A program made the translations under genes and the position numbers. 33,657 bases of DNA from DATLZB01 sp035574175 (GTDB lineage: Bacteria > Pseudomonadota > Alphaproteobacteria > Rhizobiales > Hyphomicrobiaceae). Of the stretch, positions 26,531 through 33,657 are shown piece by piece. The notes under the pieces are model-generated. The model saw nothing but the letters and a program-made list of their open reading frames with translations. It had not been told where the DNA came from and made no database searches. The stretch lies in NCBI GenBank assembly GCA_035574175.1, contig DATLZB010000074.1, forward strand, positions 1 through 33,657, given 5' to 3'. How positions within the stretch are numbered: position 1 is the stretch's first letter; the number at the start of each line of letters is the position of its first letter.

Positions 26531-27949
26531 ATGGCGGACAACTCTGAGAAACCGGCCGATCCCCGGGACTATGTGCAGGACGGCTCGGTCCTCATCGGCT
26601 GCAGTCGGGCTGGGCGCGAGATCGTGCCTGAATGCATCGAACTGGCGCTCGCCAATCGCCACGGGCTCATCACCGGCGCCACCGGCACGGGCAAAACGGT
26701 CACCCTACAGGTGCTGGCGGAAGGGTTCTCTGCCGCCGGCGTGCCGGTGTTTGCCGCCGACATCAAGGGCGACCTCTCGGGCATCGGCGCCAAGGGTGAG
26801 CCCAAGCCCGCTTTGGTGCAGCGTGCCGAGGAGATTGGGCTTGCTCGGTACGGCCACGCCGCCTTTCCGGTCGCCTTCTGGGACATCTTCGGCGAACAGG
26901 GCCATCCGGTGCGTGCCACCGTCCAGGAGATGGGACCTCTGCTGCTGTCGCGCCTGCTCGAATTGACCGAGCCGCAGGAGGGCGTGCTCAACATCGCCTT
27001 CCGCTGGGCCGAGGACGAACGGGCGGCAGGCGATAACAACATGGTGATCCTCGATCTCAGAGATCTGCGGGCTGTTATCGATGAAATGGGCAAGCGCGCC
27101 GGATCGCTGCGCAGCAAATACGGCAACATCGCGCCCGCCACCGTCGGGGTGATCCAGCGCCGGCTTCTGGTGCTCGAGGAGCAGGGCGCCGACCGCTTCT
27201 TCGGTGAGCCCGCGCTCGACATCAACGATTTCATCAAGCTCGCACCCGATGGCCGGGGCGTCATCAACGTGTTCGCCGCCGAAAAACTGATGAACACCCC
27301 GCGTCTCTACGCCACCTACCTGCTGTGGATGCTGTCCGAGCTGTTCGAGAAACTCCCCGAGGTCGGCGACCTCGACAAGCCGAAGCTCGTGTTCCTCTTC
27401 GACGAGGCACACCTTCTCTTCGACGGCGCCTCGCGCGCGGTGCTCGACCAGATCGAGCGCGTGACGCGGCTGATCCGCTCCAAAGGCGTCGGCGTCTACT
27501 ACGTGACGCAGAGTCCGAGCGATGTGCCGGACCGCGTCTCCGCCCAGCTCGGCAACCGCATCCAGCACGCGCTCCGTGCCTTCACGCCCAAAGAGCAGAA
27601 GGCCGTCCGCGCGGCCGCCGAAACCTTCCGTCCCAATCCTGAGCTTGACACCGAGCGGGCGATCCAGGAGTTGAGGGTCGGCGAGGCGCTGGTCTCCTTC
27701 CTTCACAACAAGGGCGAGCCCTCGATCGTGCAGCGGGCCTTGATCCGTCCGCCCATGTCGCGCATCGGACCCTTAACGCCAGAGGAAAGGCGGCTCCTGA
27801 TCGAACGGGACACCGAAAACCGCAAGAAGTACGCCAAATCACTCGATCGGGAGTCGGCGCACGAACGGTTGCAGGCCCGCAATTCGCTTGTCTGGCAGGT
27901 CAAGGCCGGCGTGCGCAAGTTCAGCGACTTGCTCCGCTCGGGCCGGTGA
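26531..27949 (+). CDS. HerA-like ATPase, DUF853 family (YjgR-like)
   Basis: This 472-aa P-loop ATPase of the HerA/FtsK superfamily has Walker A GATGTGKT (49-56), an acidic Walker B VFLFDEAHLLFDG (near 295), the arginine-rich stretch VLDQIERVTRLIRSKGVG, and QSPSDVPDRVSAQLGNRIQHALRAF (sensor region). The C-terminal helical part ends in a basic tail. YjgR-type proteins are widespread but without a settled function; DNA-pumping relatives work with nucleases, yet none is encoded here. The ATG has GGGAA nine bases upstream. The gene is divergent from mutA across 239 bp. Confidence 0.9.
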   Translation: MADNSEKPADPRDYVQDGSVLIGCSRAGREIVPECIELALANRHGLITGATGTGKTVTLQVLAEGFSAAGVPVFAADIKGDLSGIGAKGEPKPALVQRAEEIGLARYGHAAFPVAFWDIFGEQGHPVRATVQEMGPLLLSRLLELTEPQEGVLNIAFRWAEDERAAGDNNMVILDLRDLRAVIDEMGKRAGSLRSKYGNIAPATVGVIQRRLLVLEEQGADRFFGEPALDINDFIKLAPDGRGVINVFAAEKLMNTPRLYATYLLWMLSELFEKLPEVGDLDKPKLVFLFDEAHLLFDGASRAVLDQIERVTRLIRSKGVGVYYVTQSPSDVPDRVSAQLGNRIQHALRAFTPKEQKAVRAAAETFRPNPELDTERAIQELRVGEALVSFLHNKGEPSIVQRALIRPPMSRIGPLTPEERRLLIERDTENRKKYAKSLDRESAHERLQARNSLVWQVKAGVRKFSDLLRSGR

Positions 27950-28041
27950 AAGAGGAAAGACAAGTGGCGACTCGGCGCAATTCGACTATCGTGGTGCGTT
28001 AGCATTAGCGCGTTATCGGCTTCAGTCGACGAGGACTCCCC

Positions 28042-28350
28042 ATGGCCTTCCTGCGTGGATTTCGATTTCGCAAGAGCATCGGCGTGGCGCCCGGCCTGCG
28101 CATCAACTTGAGCAAGTCCGGCGTGAGCACCAGCGTCGGCGGCAAGGGCGCGACCGTGAACGTTGGCATGGGCCGGCGCCCGACCATCAACCTCGGCATT
28201 CCAGGCACCGGTTTGAGCTATCGTGCCCCGGTCAGCTTGACGTTGGTGGTCATCCTGCTCGCCATCGCCGCCATCGTCGGGATCGCGTGGCTCATTCAGC
28301 CGCAGCTGGTCCAGCAGGCTTTGCACTGGTGGCAGCCGAAGTGGTTCTGA
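28042..28350 (+). CDS. DUF4236 protein with C-terminal membrane helix
   Basis: This 102-aa protein carries a DUF4236 domain (about 5-62) with the family signature FRFRKSIGVAPGLRINLSKSG, GVSTSVGGKGATVNVG and the closing NLGIPGTGLSYR. One hydrophobic segment follows (LTLVVILLAIAAIVGIAWLI, about 67-86). DUF4236 is of unknown function and often is fused to or followed by membrane segments. GAGGA lies seven bases before the ATG. It is 92 bp downstream of the HerA-like gene on the same strand. Confidence 0.9.
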   Translation: MAFLRGFRFRKSIGVAPGLRINLSKSGVSTSVGGKGATVNVGMGRRPTINLGIPGTGLSYRAPVSLTLVVILLAIAAIVGIAWLIQPQLVQQALHWWQPKWF

Positions 28351-28474
28351 GGAACCGCTACTACCTGCCGGCGCAGCTCGGCAGGGCTTACCAAATTTGA
28401 GCGATGATCTGAGCGAGGCTGATCACGAGCGGCTTGCGTTCGGGTGAGACGGCTCGAGGTCGGCGGAATTGGAG

Positions 28475-28801
28475 ATGAGTTCAAGGAGAGTGGCGAGCCT
28501 CGCCGCAGTGGCCGGCGCCGTGCTCATGTGGGGCTCAAGTTCCGGCCAGGAGATGAACCTGCCCAACGGCCGTGCCGTTGCGCAAGTCCACTGCAGCGGT
28601 TGTCACGCAATCGGGTCCGCCGACGAAAGTCCGAACTCCGCAGCGCCGCCGCTGCGCAGCTTGGTCAAGCGCTCGGGCTTGGTCAGACTGGAAGAGGCGC
28701 TTCACGACGGCGCCATCGCCGGCCATCCCGAGCTGCCCGAGCTGGAACAGGGCGCCGTCGCGGCACTCGTCGCCTATCTCGGCTCGATTGCCGAGAACTG
28801 A
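28475..28801 (+). CDS. Small c-type cytochrome lacking a methionine ligand
   Basis: This 108-aa exported protein has a signal peptide (about 1-25, SLAAVAGAVLMWGSSSG) and one heme-attachment motif CSGCH (C40, C43, H44). Its layout is that of short alphaproteobacterial cytochromes c. After the heme motif there is no methionine at all: where relatives read GHPxMPEF, this one has GHPELPEL (L87). The sixth heme ligand would thus be absent or be H84. A TTG two codons upstream, with GAGGT eight bases before it, is an alternative start. It is convergent with the SOD gene. Confidence 0.82.
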   Translation: MSSRRVASLAAVAGAVLMWGSSSGQEMNLPNGRAVAQVHCSGCHAIGSADESPNSAAPPLRSLVKRSGLVRLEEALHDGAIAGHPELPELEQGAVAALVAYLGSIAEN

Positions 28802-28815
28802 CGGCGGCCGCGGCC

Positions 28816-28846
28816 GGCAGAACGCGCGATCCTGCGCCGCTCTGCC
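28816..28846. terminator. Two-tier hairpin between convergent genes
   Basis: GGCAGA (28816-28821) pairs with TCTGCC (28841-28846), and inside it GCGC pairs with GCGC around a six-base loop. It lies in the 77-bp gap between the cytochrome and SOD 3' ends. Position suits a two-way terminator, but there is no T-run. Confidence 0.35.
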
Positions 28847-28878
28847 AGCGCCGGGAGGCCGCAAAGATTGCGCTTTGC

Positions 28879-29481
28879 TCAGGCAACCTTGCTCAGCATT
28901 TCCTCGACGTGCTCCCAGTTAACGAGGTTGTCGAACCAGGCCTCGAGGTATTTGGGCCGCGCATTGCGATAGTCGATGTAGTAGCTGTGCTCCCACACGT
29001 CGACGCCGAGGATAGGCGATGCGCCGTGCATCAGCGGATTTTCCCCGTTCGGCGTCTTCTGTACCTCGAGCCTGCCGTTGTTGACGGCGAGCCAGGCCCA
29101 GCCCGACCCGAACTGGGTGATGCCGGCATTGATGAAATCGGCCCGCATCTTGTCAAAGCCGCCGAGGTCCTTGTCGACCATGGTCTGCAGTTTGCCGGGC
29201 AGCTTCTTGCCGCCGCCGCCCTTCTTCATCCATTGCCAGAAGTGAACGTGATTGAAGTGCTGGCCGGCGTTGTTGATGAGAGCTGCGTTCTTCTCCGCGA
29301 AGGCCTTCTTGCAGATGTCCTCCAGGCTCATGTTCTCGTAAGGGGTGCCCGCCTTGGCCTTGTTGCCGTTGTCGACATAGGCCAAGTGATGCTTGTCGTG
29401 GTGGTACTCGAGCGTCTCCCGGGACATGTACGGCGCAAGCGCATCGTAAGCATAAGGCAGATCGGGAAGCTTGAAGGTCAT
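28879..29481 (-). CDS. sodB: Superoxide dismutase, Fe-type
   Basis: This 200-aa enzyme converts superoxide to peroxide and oxygen. Metal ligands H27 (YHHDKHH), H78 (NHVHFW), D161 and H165 (DVWEHSYYIDY) are intact. Q74 in NNAGQHFNH sits where Fe-SODs carry the active-site glutamine and Mn-SODs a glycine, so iron is the likelier metal, though alphaproteobacterial forms can be cambialistic. There is no signal peptide, so it is cytosolic. The ATG at 29481 has GGGAG eight bases before it; 33 extra codons in the frame are not supported. Confidence 0.95.
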   Translation of the reverse strand: MTFKLPDLPYAYDALAPYMSRETLEYHHDKHHLAYVDNGNKAKAGTPYENMSLEDICKKAFAEKNAALINNAGQHFNHVHFWQWMKKGGGGKKLPGKLQTMVDKDLGGFDKMRADFINAGITQFGSGWAWLAVNNGRLEVQKTPNGENPLMHGASPILGVDVWEHSYYIDYRNARPKYLEAWFDNLVNWEHVEEMLSKVA

Positions 29482-29641
29482 CGCGGGAACTCCCTGGTGG
29501 CCGGATCCGAAGGGCTGAGTATACCCGGGAACGTAGGGCGTCGACGCCAAGGTGGCAAGGCGAGCGCGGGCGAATTGCACCCACCCGCAGGGGTGCCGTC
29601 GCGGTGCTCAAGCAGGGGCCGGGCGGGGAGCCGAAAGAGTT

Positions 29642-29671
29642 GGGGCGCGAAGACCCTGCGCTTCGCGCCCC
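29642..29671. repeat. Perfect 11-bp inverted repeat (hairpin)
   Basis: GGGGCGCGAAG (29642-29652) and CTTCGCGCCCC (29661-29671) pair perfectly with an eight-base loop. It is the strongest stem in the region and sits 161 bp upstream of the sodB start. No T-run follows on the plus strand. It may be an RNA element, a terminator of an unseen transcript, or an insulator. Confidence 0.6.
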
Positions 29672-29727
29672 TGGATCACGCCGGGGAAGATGGTTGTCAG
29701 GGTGAGCAGAGGCTAGGGGCGCGCGAT

Positions 29728-29764
29728 TGAACCCGGTCTGAACACGATGTTCATCGCCGGTTCA
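29728..29764. promoter_or_regulatory. Four-half-site palindromic operator candidate
   Basis: TGAAC occurs at 29728 and 29739 and its complement GTTCA at 29749 and 29760. The two direct repeats on each side are exactly 11 bp apart (one helical turn), mirrored about a five-base centre. This is the spacing used by OmpR/PhoB-class response regulators and other tandem binders. It lies about 120 bp before the MacA-like start. Confidence 0.5.
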
Positions 29765-29882
29765 TGCAGCCCTAACGGGTCTTTCAGGCGACTTGCGCCG
29801 CTCTCCGGCTTTATTGTCGGTGTGACGGGTTTGGCACCCTCGCAACGTTGAGGAGCAGGGTACGCACAGTGGGCCTTGAGAC

Positions 29883-31382
29883 ATGACGCGCACCATGAAG
29901 AGATATCTGTTCACGCTCGCCCTGCCGGTCGCGTTGGCGGCTGCCGGCGCCTTGTGGCTGCTCGGCCTGCCGGGCAGCGGCCGGCCGGAGACCGCCTATG
30001 AGACGGTGCCGGTCAGCCGCGGTCCGATCGCCCGCATCGTCTCCACTTCCGGGCCGGTGCGCGCGCTCGTTACCGTGAGCGTCGGCTCCCAGCTCTCCGG
30101 GCAGATCCGCGAACTCAAGGCCGACTTCAACTCGGAAGTGAAGAAGGGGGACGAGCTGGCCGTGATCGACGACAAGTCGTTCGCGGCGAAAGTGTCTCAG
30201 GCCCGGGCCGACCTGGCCGCCGCCACCGCCCAGCTCGCCAACCAGGAGGCGCAGCTCGTCAAGTCCGAGGCCGCCCTGCGGCTCGCCGAGCGCGCCATGG
30301 AGCGCACCGAGGCGCTGGCCGGCAAGGGCATCTCCTCCCCCGCCGCGCTCGACTCTGCCACCCGCGACCTCGACATGGCCCGCGCCGACGTGACCGTCGC
30401 CAAGGCCCAGATCGAGAGCAGCAAGGCCACCATACTGCAGCGGCGCGCCATGCTGGAGCAGGCCGAGATCGACTTGGACCGCACCCGCATCCGCTCGCCC
30501 ATCGACGGCACCGTGATCGCGCGCACCGTCGATGTCGGCCAGACCGTGGCCGCCAGCCTGCAGGCTCCCGAGCTGTTCAAGATCGCCCAGGATCTGCGCC
30601 GCATCCGCATCGAGGCGCAAGTCAACGAGGCCGACGTCGGCGCCGTGGCCGAGGGCAACCCGGTCACCTTTACCGTCGATGCCTACCCCGAGCGCCGCTT
30701 CACCGGACGCCTGACGCAGGTGCGCCTGGCCGCCACCGAGCTCAACAGCATCGTCACCTACACGGTGATCATCGAGGCCGCCAACGAGGACCGCCAGCTC
30801 TTTCCCGGCATGACGGCCACCGTCCAGATCGAGACCGACAAGCGCGACGGTGCCCTGCGTGTGCCCAACGAGGCGCTGCGCTTCCGCCCCCGCGAGCGCA
30901 GCGGCCCGCCCGCGCTCGCCAGTGGCCAGAGCCGGGAAAGCGGCGAGCGGCCCCGTGGCGGCCGCAGCCTCGAGCAGTTAAAGCACGAGCTCCAGCTCTC
31001 GGACGAGCAGCTGGAGGCCGTGCGCGCGGCCCTGCGCAAGGAACGGGCCGAGCGCGGCGAGCGTACCGCCGACAGGAGTGCGTCGCCGCCCTGGGCCGCA
31101 GCCAACGCCGCCGACGGTGGCCAGCGCCAGCGCGCGGCAGCCAGAATCGAGGAGATCCTGCGCCCTCTCCTGACCGAGGCCCAGCGGCCGCTGTTCGATC
31201 GCTGGAAGCGCGGACGCGAGAACAGCCGTCCCGCCACCGTGTGGGTCCTCGCCGCTTCGGGTGACATCGAGCCGCGCCCGGTGCGCGTCGGCATCGCCGA
31301 CGATCGCTTCGCCGAGATCGTCGGCGGCGACCTGAAGGAGGGCGAGGCGGTCGTCGTGCGCGCCCGCGAGGTAAAGCGATGA
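29883..31382 (+). CDS. MacA-like periplasmic adaptor with helical LTxxQ-like insert
   Basis: This 499-aa membrane-fusion protein belongs to the MacAB-type exporter that follows. An N-terminal anchor (about 8-28) leads to the lipoyl half (SVGSQLSGQIRELKADFNSE), a coiled-coil hairpin (about 100-200), and RIRSPIDGTVIARTVDVGQTV with the barrel (about 210-320). Between the barrel strand VPNEALRF and the final strands (RPATVWVL... GIADDRFAEIVGGDLKEGE) lies a charged helical insert of about 105 residues (341-446). It contains LQLSDEQLEAVRAAL and ILRPLLTEAQRPLFDRW, which resemble LTxxQ motifs of the Spy/CpxP type. Canonical MacA has only a short link there. The stop overlaps the ATPase start (ATGA). 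Confidence 0.9.
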   Translation: MTRTMKRYLFTLALPVALAAAGALWLLGLPGSGRPETAYETVPVSRGPIARIVSTSGPVRALVTVSVGSQLSGQIRELKADFNSEVKKGDELAVIDDKSFAAKVSQARADLAAATAQLANQEAQLVKSEAALRLAERAMERTEALAGKGISSPAALDSATRDLDMARADVTVAKAQIESSKATILQRRAMLEQAEIDLDRTRIRSPIDGTVIARTVDVGQTVAASLQAPELFKIAQDLRRIRIEAQVNEADVGAVAEGNPVTFTVDAYPERRFTGRLTQVRLAATELNSIVTYTVIIEAANEDRQLFPGMTATVQIETDKRDGALRVPNEALRFRPRERSGPPALASGQSRESGERPRGGRSLEQLKHELQLSDEQLEAVRAALRKERAERGERTADRSASPPWAAANAADGGQRQRAAARIEEILRPLLTEAQRPLFDRWKRGRENSRPATVWVLAASGDIEPRPVRVGIADDRFAEIVGGDLKEGEAVVVRAREVKR

Positions 31383-32134
31383 ACGCCCTGACCGAACTGC
31401 GGGCCGCCGCGACCGCCGGCGTTGCAAGGCGGGCGCTGATCGAAGCCACCTCGGTGACCAAGACCTACCGCATGGGCGACTCCGAGGTACATGCTTTGAA
31501 CGGCGTCTCGCTCGCCATCCGCGCGGGCGAGTTCGTCGCCATCATGGGCCCGTCGGGGTCCGGCAAATCGACGATGATGAACCTGATCGGTGCACTCGAC
31601 GTGCCAACCTCCGGCCGCCTAGAGATTGACGGCCGCAACATTGCCGAGCTTACCTCCGACGAACTGGCGGAGCTGCGCAACCGCAGCATCGGCTTCGTCT
31701 TCCAGCAGTTCAACCTGCTGCCGCGCACGACCGCACTGCGCCAGGTCATGTTGCCGCTCCTCTATGCGAGACCGCGCCCGCCCGATCCGGAGGCGGTGGC
31801 CAGGCAGCGACTCGAGCAGGTGAACCTCGCCGCGCGGCTCGATCACCTGCCGAGCCAGCTCTCCGGCGGTCAGCAGCAGCGCGTCGCCATCGCCCGAGCC
31901 CTCGTCAACAACCCGAAGATCCTGCTGGCCGACGAGCCGACCGGGGCTCTCGACACCAGGACCTCGGAGGAGATCATGAGGCTGTTCTGCGAGCTCAACG
32001 CCGCCGGCATCACGGTGATCGTGGTGACGCACGAGCACGACATTGCTGCCTACGCGCGCCGGCGCATTTCCTTCCGTGACGGGCGCATTATCGAGGATAG
32101 CGGGGGCGAGAAGGAGCGGAGCGCAGTGCCATGA
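31379..32134 (+). CDS. MacB-type ABC exporter ATPase
   Basis: This 251-aa nucleotide-binding subunit has Walker A GPSGSGKST (near 58-66), Q-loop FVFQQFNLLPRT, signature LSGGQQQRVAIARAL, Walker B ILLADEPTGALD and switch VVVTHEHD, so it should be active. It corresponds to the ATPase half of MacB as a separate chain. It overlaps the adaptor gene before it and the permease gene after it by four bases each (ATGA), as in a tightly coupled operon. Confidence 0.95.
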   Translation: MNALTELRAAATAGVARRALIEATSVTKTYRMGDSEVHALNGVSLAIRAGEFVAIMGPSGSGKSTMMNLIGALDVPTSGRLEIDGRNIAELTSDELAELRNRSIGFVFQQFNLLPRTTALRQVMLPLLYARPRPPDPEAVARQRLEQVNLAARLDHLPSQLSGGQQQRVAIARALVNNPKILLADEPTGALDTRTSEEIMRLFCELNAAGITVIVVTHEHDIAAYARRRISFRDGRIIEDSGGEKERSAVP

Positions 32135-33363
32135 GCCTGTTCGACAGTCTCGCGGTTGCGCTGACCGCACTCAGGGCCAACCCGCTGCGCTCGATCCTGA
32201 CCACACTCGGCATCATCATCGGCGTGGGCTCCGTGATCGTTATGGTCGCGGTCGGCGCGGGCGCCCGCAGCGAGGTCGACCGGCGCATCAATGCGCTCGG
32301 CACCAACATGCTGGTCGTCTTCCCAGGCTCGACCCGGGTCGGCGGCCGCGCCGGCGGGGCCGGCACCAGCCTCCCCCTTGCCGAGGGCGATGTCCAGGCG
32401 ATCCGCGAGCGCCTGCCCGAGGTGGTGGCGATCTCGGGCTATCTGCAGGGCAGCGCACCGGTCGTGCGGGGCAGCGGCAACTGGGTGACCGGCGTGGCCG
32501 GCGTGCACGAGGCCTACACCGAGGTGCGCGACTGGCCGCTGGCCGCCGGCCGCCCTTTCACCGCCCAGGACGTGCGCACCGGCGCCCGGGTGGCCCTGCT
32601 CGGTTCAACCGTGGCTGAGAAGCTGTTCGGCCGGGAGAATCCGCTGGATGAGACGATCCGCATCAGGAACGTGCCGTTCAAGGTGGTCGGCGTGCTCGAG
32701 CCGAAGGGACAGACGGGCTTCGGTCGCGACCAGGACGACATGATCCTGTTGCCACTCAGCGCCGCTCGCGGGCGCATCGTCGGTCGCAATCAGGTGGTCA
32801 ACGATCAGGTCGGGCAGATCTTCGTGAAGTTCGAGGCATCGACCGACCTTGAGCGGGCGCAGGAGGAGATCGAAAGCATCCTGCGCCAGCGCCGTCGCAT
32901 CCAGCCGGGCGCGGAGGACGATTTCGCGGTCCGCAACCTGGCCGAGTTCCTGAAAGCGCGGACCGCGGCCCAGACGACGCTGAGTTGGCTGTTGGGGGCC
33001 ACTTCCGCCATTGCGCTTATCGTCGGCGGCATCGGAATCATGAACATCATGCTGGTCTCGGTCACCGAGCGCACTCGCGAGATCGGCCTGCGCATGGCGG
33101 TCGGCGGGCGTCGGCGCGACATCCTCATGCAGTTCCTGGTGGAGGCCGTTACCCTGTGCATGCTCGGCGGCCTGATCGGCGTCGCCATCGGCATCGCGCT
33201 GGCCGTCGGCATTGCGCACACGGCAGAGTGGCCGATTCTGATCTCGCCCGACGTGGTGATACTGGCGCTTGCGGCGGCGGCGTCAACCGGCATCTTTTTT
33301 GGCTTCTTCCCGGCGCGCCGTGCGGCGCTGCTCAATCCCATCGAGGCACTGCGCAGCGAATAG
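32131..33363 (+). CDS. MacB-type ABC exporter permease
   Basis: This 410-aa permease has the MacB layout: a first helix (about 20-42, SILTTLGIIIGVGSVIVMVAVG), a periplasmic MacB_PCD domain (about 45-280), and the FtsX-like domain with three helices. The domain carries GGIGIMNIMLVSVTERTREIGLRMAVGGRRRDI and the closing PARRAALLNPIEALRSE. It forms the transmembrane part of the exporter with the preceding ATPase and adaptor. Substrates of such systems include lipopeptides, siderophores and antibiotics; which applies here cannot be told. No TolC-like gene is in view. Confidence 0.95.
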   Translation: MSLFDSLAVALTALRANPLRSILTTLGIIIGVGSVIVMVAVGAGARSEVDRRINALGTNMLVVFPGSTRVGGRAGGAGTSLPLAEGDVQAIRERLPEVVAISGYLQGSAPVVRGSGNWVTGVAGVHEAYTEVRDWPLAAGRPFTAQDVRTGARVALLGSTVAEKLFGRENPLDETIRIRNVPFKVVGVLEPKGQTGFGRDQDDMILLPLSAARGRIVGRNQVVNDQVGQIFVKFEASTDLERAQEEIESILRQRRRIQPGAEDDFAVRNLAEFLKARTAAQTTLSWLLGATSAIALIVGGIGIMNIMLVSVTERTREIGLRMAVGGRRRDILMQFLVEAVTLCMLGGLIGVAIGIALAVGIAHTAEWPILISPDVVILALAAAASTGIFFGFFPARRAALLNPIEALRSE

Positions 33364-33413
33364 CGCCTTTTCGTGCCAGGGACGTTCGGCTTCCAATCGC
33401 AGACCCCCTTGTT

Positions 33414-33419
33414 TATAGT
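33414..33419 (+). promoter_or_regulatory. Possible -10 box for the last gene
   Basis: TATAGT stands in GC-rich DNA between the MacB-type permease gene and the next gene. The hexamer 17 bp upstream (TTCCAA, 33391-33396) is a poor -35, so support is weak. Confidence 0.25.
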
Positions 33420-33518
33420 GCGCCCGCATCACATTGGGGCGGGGCAACACGGCTCTCGCAGCGCATGGGCCGCGGCAGCGGGTGCGTGGCGGGAGGGAAC
33501 ACGCGCGAGGCAATCGGG

Positions 33519-33539
33519 GGCGCCGGACGGGGCGGCGCC
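33519..33539 (+). terminator. Weak GGCGCC hairpin with short T-run
   Basis: GGCGCC at 33519-33524 and 33534-33539 can pair around a nine-base loop and is followed by TTT. It may end the MacAB-like operon or act as an attenuator of the gene starting 21 bases later. The stem is only six base pairs. Confidence 0.3.
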
Positions 33540-33560
33540 TTTGCGGCGGTGAGGTCACGC

Positions 33561-33657
33561 ATGCGATGCAATCCATGGCGCTGGCTGTGGGGGCTCGTGC
33601 CATTGGCGCTGGTCGTCCATATCGCCGTCGTCGGCGAGCGGAGGGCCATCGAGACCG
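33561..33657 (+). CDS. N-terminus of a membrane protein (cut by window end)
   Basis: The first 32 residues are visible: a short MRCNPWRW head then one membrane segment (LWGLVPLALVVHIAVVG) and ERRAIET. GAGG lies six bases before the ATG. The opening resembles rhizobial OmpA-family/BON-type proteins that begin M(R/K)CNPxRWLWGL, which I recall but cannot confirm from so short a piece. The rest is outside the window. Confidence 0.6.
   Translation, partial: MRCNPWRWLWGLVPLALVVHIAVVGERRAIET

Larger units (their letters stand above)
29482..29882. other. 401-bp divergent region, SOD / MacA-like gene
   Basis: This holds the upstream regions of sodB (minus) and of the exporter operon (plus). Two strong structures stand out: an 11-bp perfect hairpin (29642-29671) and a four-half-site palindrome (29728-29764). 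I see no open frame with protein character and no confident -35/-10 pair. Confidence 0.5.

Noticed and set aside
28366..28385. CTGCCG/CGGCAG hairpin after the DUF4236 gene
   Set aside because: Only six base pairs and no T-run; common by chance at this GC content.

Overview
The window is GC-rich, densely packed bacterial chromosome, most probably from an alphaproteobacterium of the Hyphomicrobiales/Rhizobiales type. Reasons: the initiator tRNA has the alphaproteobacterial AGG/CCU anticodon-stem variant, and there are an Rgt-like lipid-galacturonosylation gene set, a Rhizobium etli-type (zinc) asparaginase, a MutA/MutB methylmalonyl-CoA mutase, an Fe-type SOD and several small secreted proteins of rhizobial style. 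The genus cannot be fixed from the sequence alone.

Layout. (1) 1-1309: the 3' end of a large serine recombinase gene, i.e. the edge of an integrated element, abuts an initiator tRNA-fMet on the minus strand. The tRNA has its own promoter and terminator, and the recombinase frame runs into the tRNA. (2) 1796-4690: a small LABN membrane protein, a GT2 polyprenyl-phosphate sugar synthase and a divergent GT39/ArnT-like transferase, together a probable lipid A/LPS sugar-decoration module. (3) 4746-5525: 3-hydroxybutyrate dehydrogenase. (4) 8414-5552 (minus): a tight unit of an uncharacterised 598-aa exported helical protein, a YbjQ-family protein, a cupin (start overlapping the ybjQ stop) and a possible 65-aa membrane peptide. 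(5) 8630-10579: a sodium:solute symporter and a secreted DUF2147 protein. (6) 10929-13913: a three-gene DevC-DevA-DevB-like ABC exporter with overlapping genes. (7) 13950-16532: a zinc-type L-asparaginase and, convergent with it, pyroglutamyl peptidase and a DMT exporter. (8) 16679-20660: a PDZ/proline-rich/alpha-beta-hydrolase fusion, a membrane-anchored 2OG-Fe(II) oxygenase and a D-2-hydroxyacid dehydrogenase. (9) 20876-21429: two small exported or membrane proteins. (10) 26291-21707 (minus): the methylmalonyl-CoA mutase operon mutA - GFA-family gene - mutB, joined by two ATGA overlaps. (11) 26531-28801: a HerA-like ATPase (DUF853), a DUF4236 protein and a c-type cytochrome with no methionine ligand. 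(12) 28879-29481: superoxide dismutase. (13) 29883-33363: a MacA-MacB-like exporter (adaptor, ATPase, permease) with ATGA overlaps and an unusual helical insert in the adaptor. (14) 33561-end: the start of a further membrane protein.

The region looks like ordinary host chromosome apart from the element edge at the left end. The themes are envelope work (lipid decoration, two MacB-type exporters, periplasmic PDZ-hydrolase, oxygenase), carbon-storage and propionate metabolism (bdhA, mutAB) and amino-acid or peptide salvage (asparaginase, pyroglutamyl peptidase). I saw no CRISPR array, insertion sequence or rRNA. The least-explained items are the 598-aa/YbjQ/cupin unit, the GFA gene embedded in the mutase operon, the helical insert in the MacA-like adaptor, the Met-less cytochrome, and a four-half-site palindrome upstream of the MacAB-like operon.
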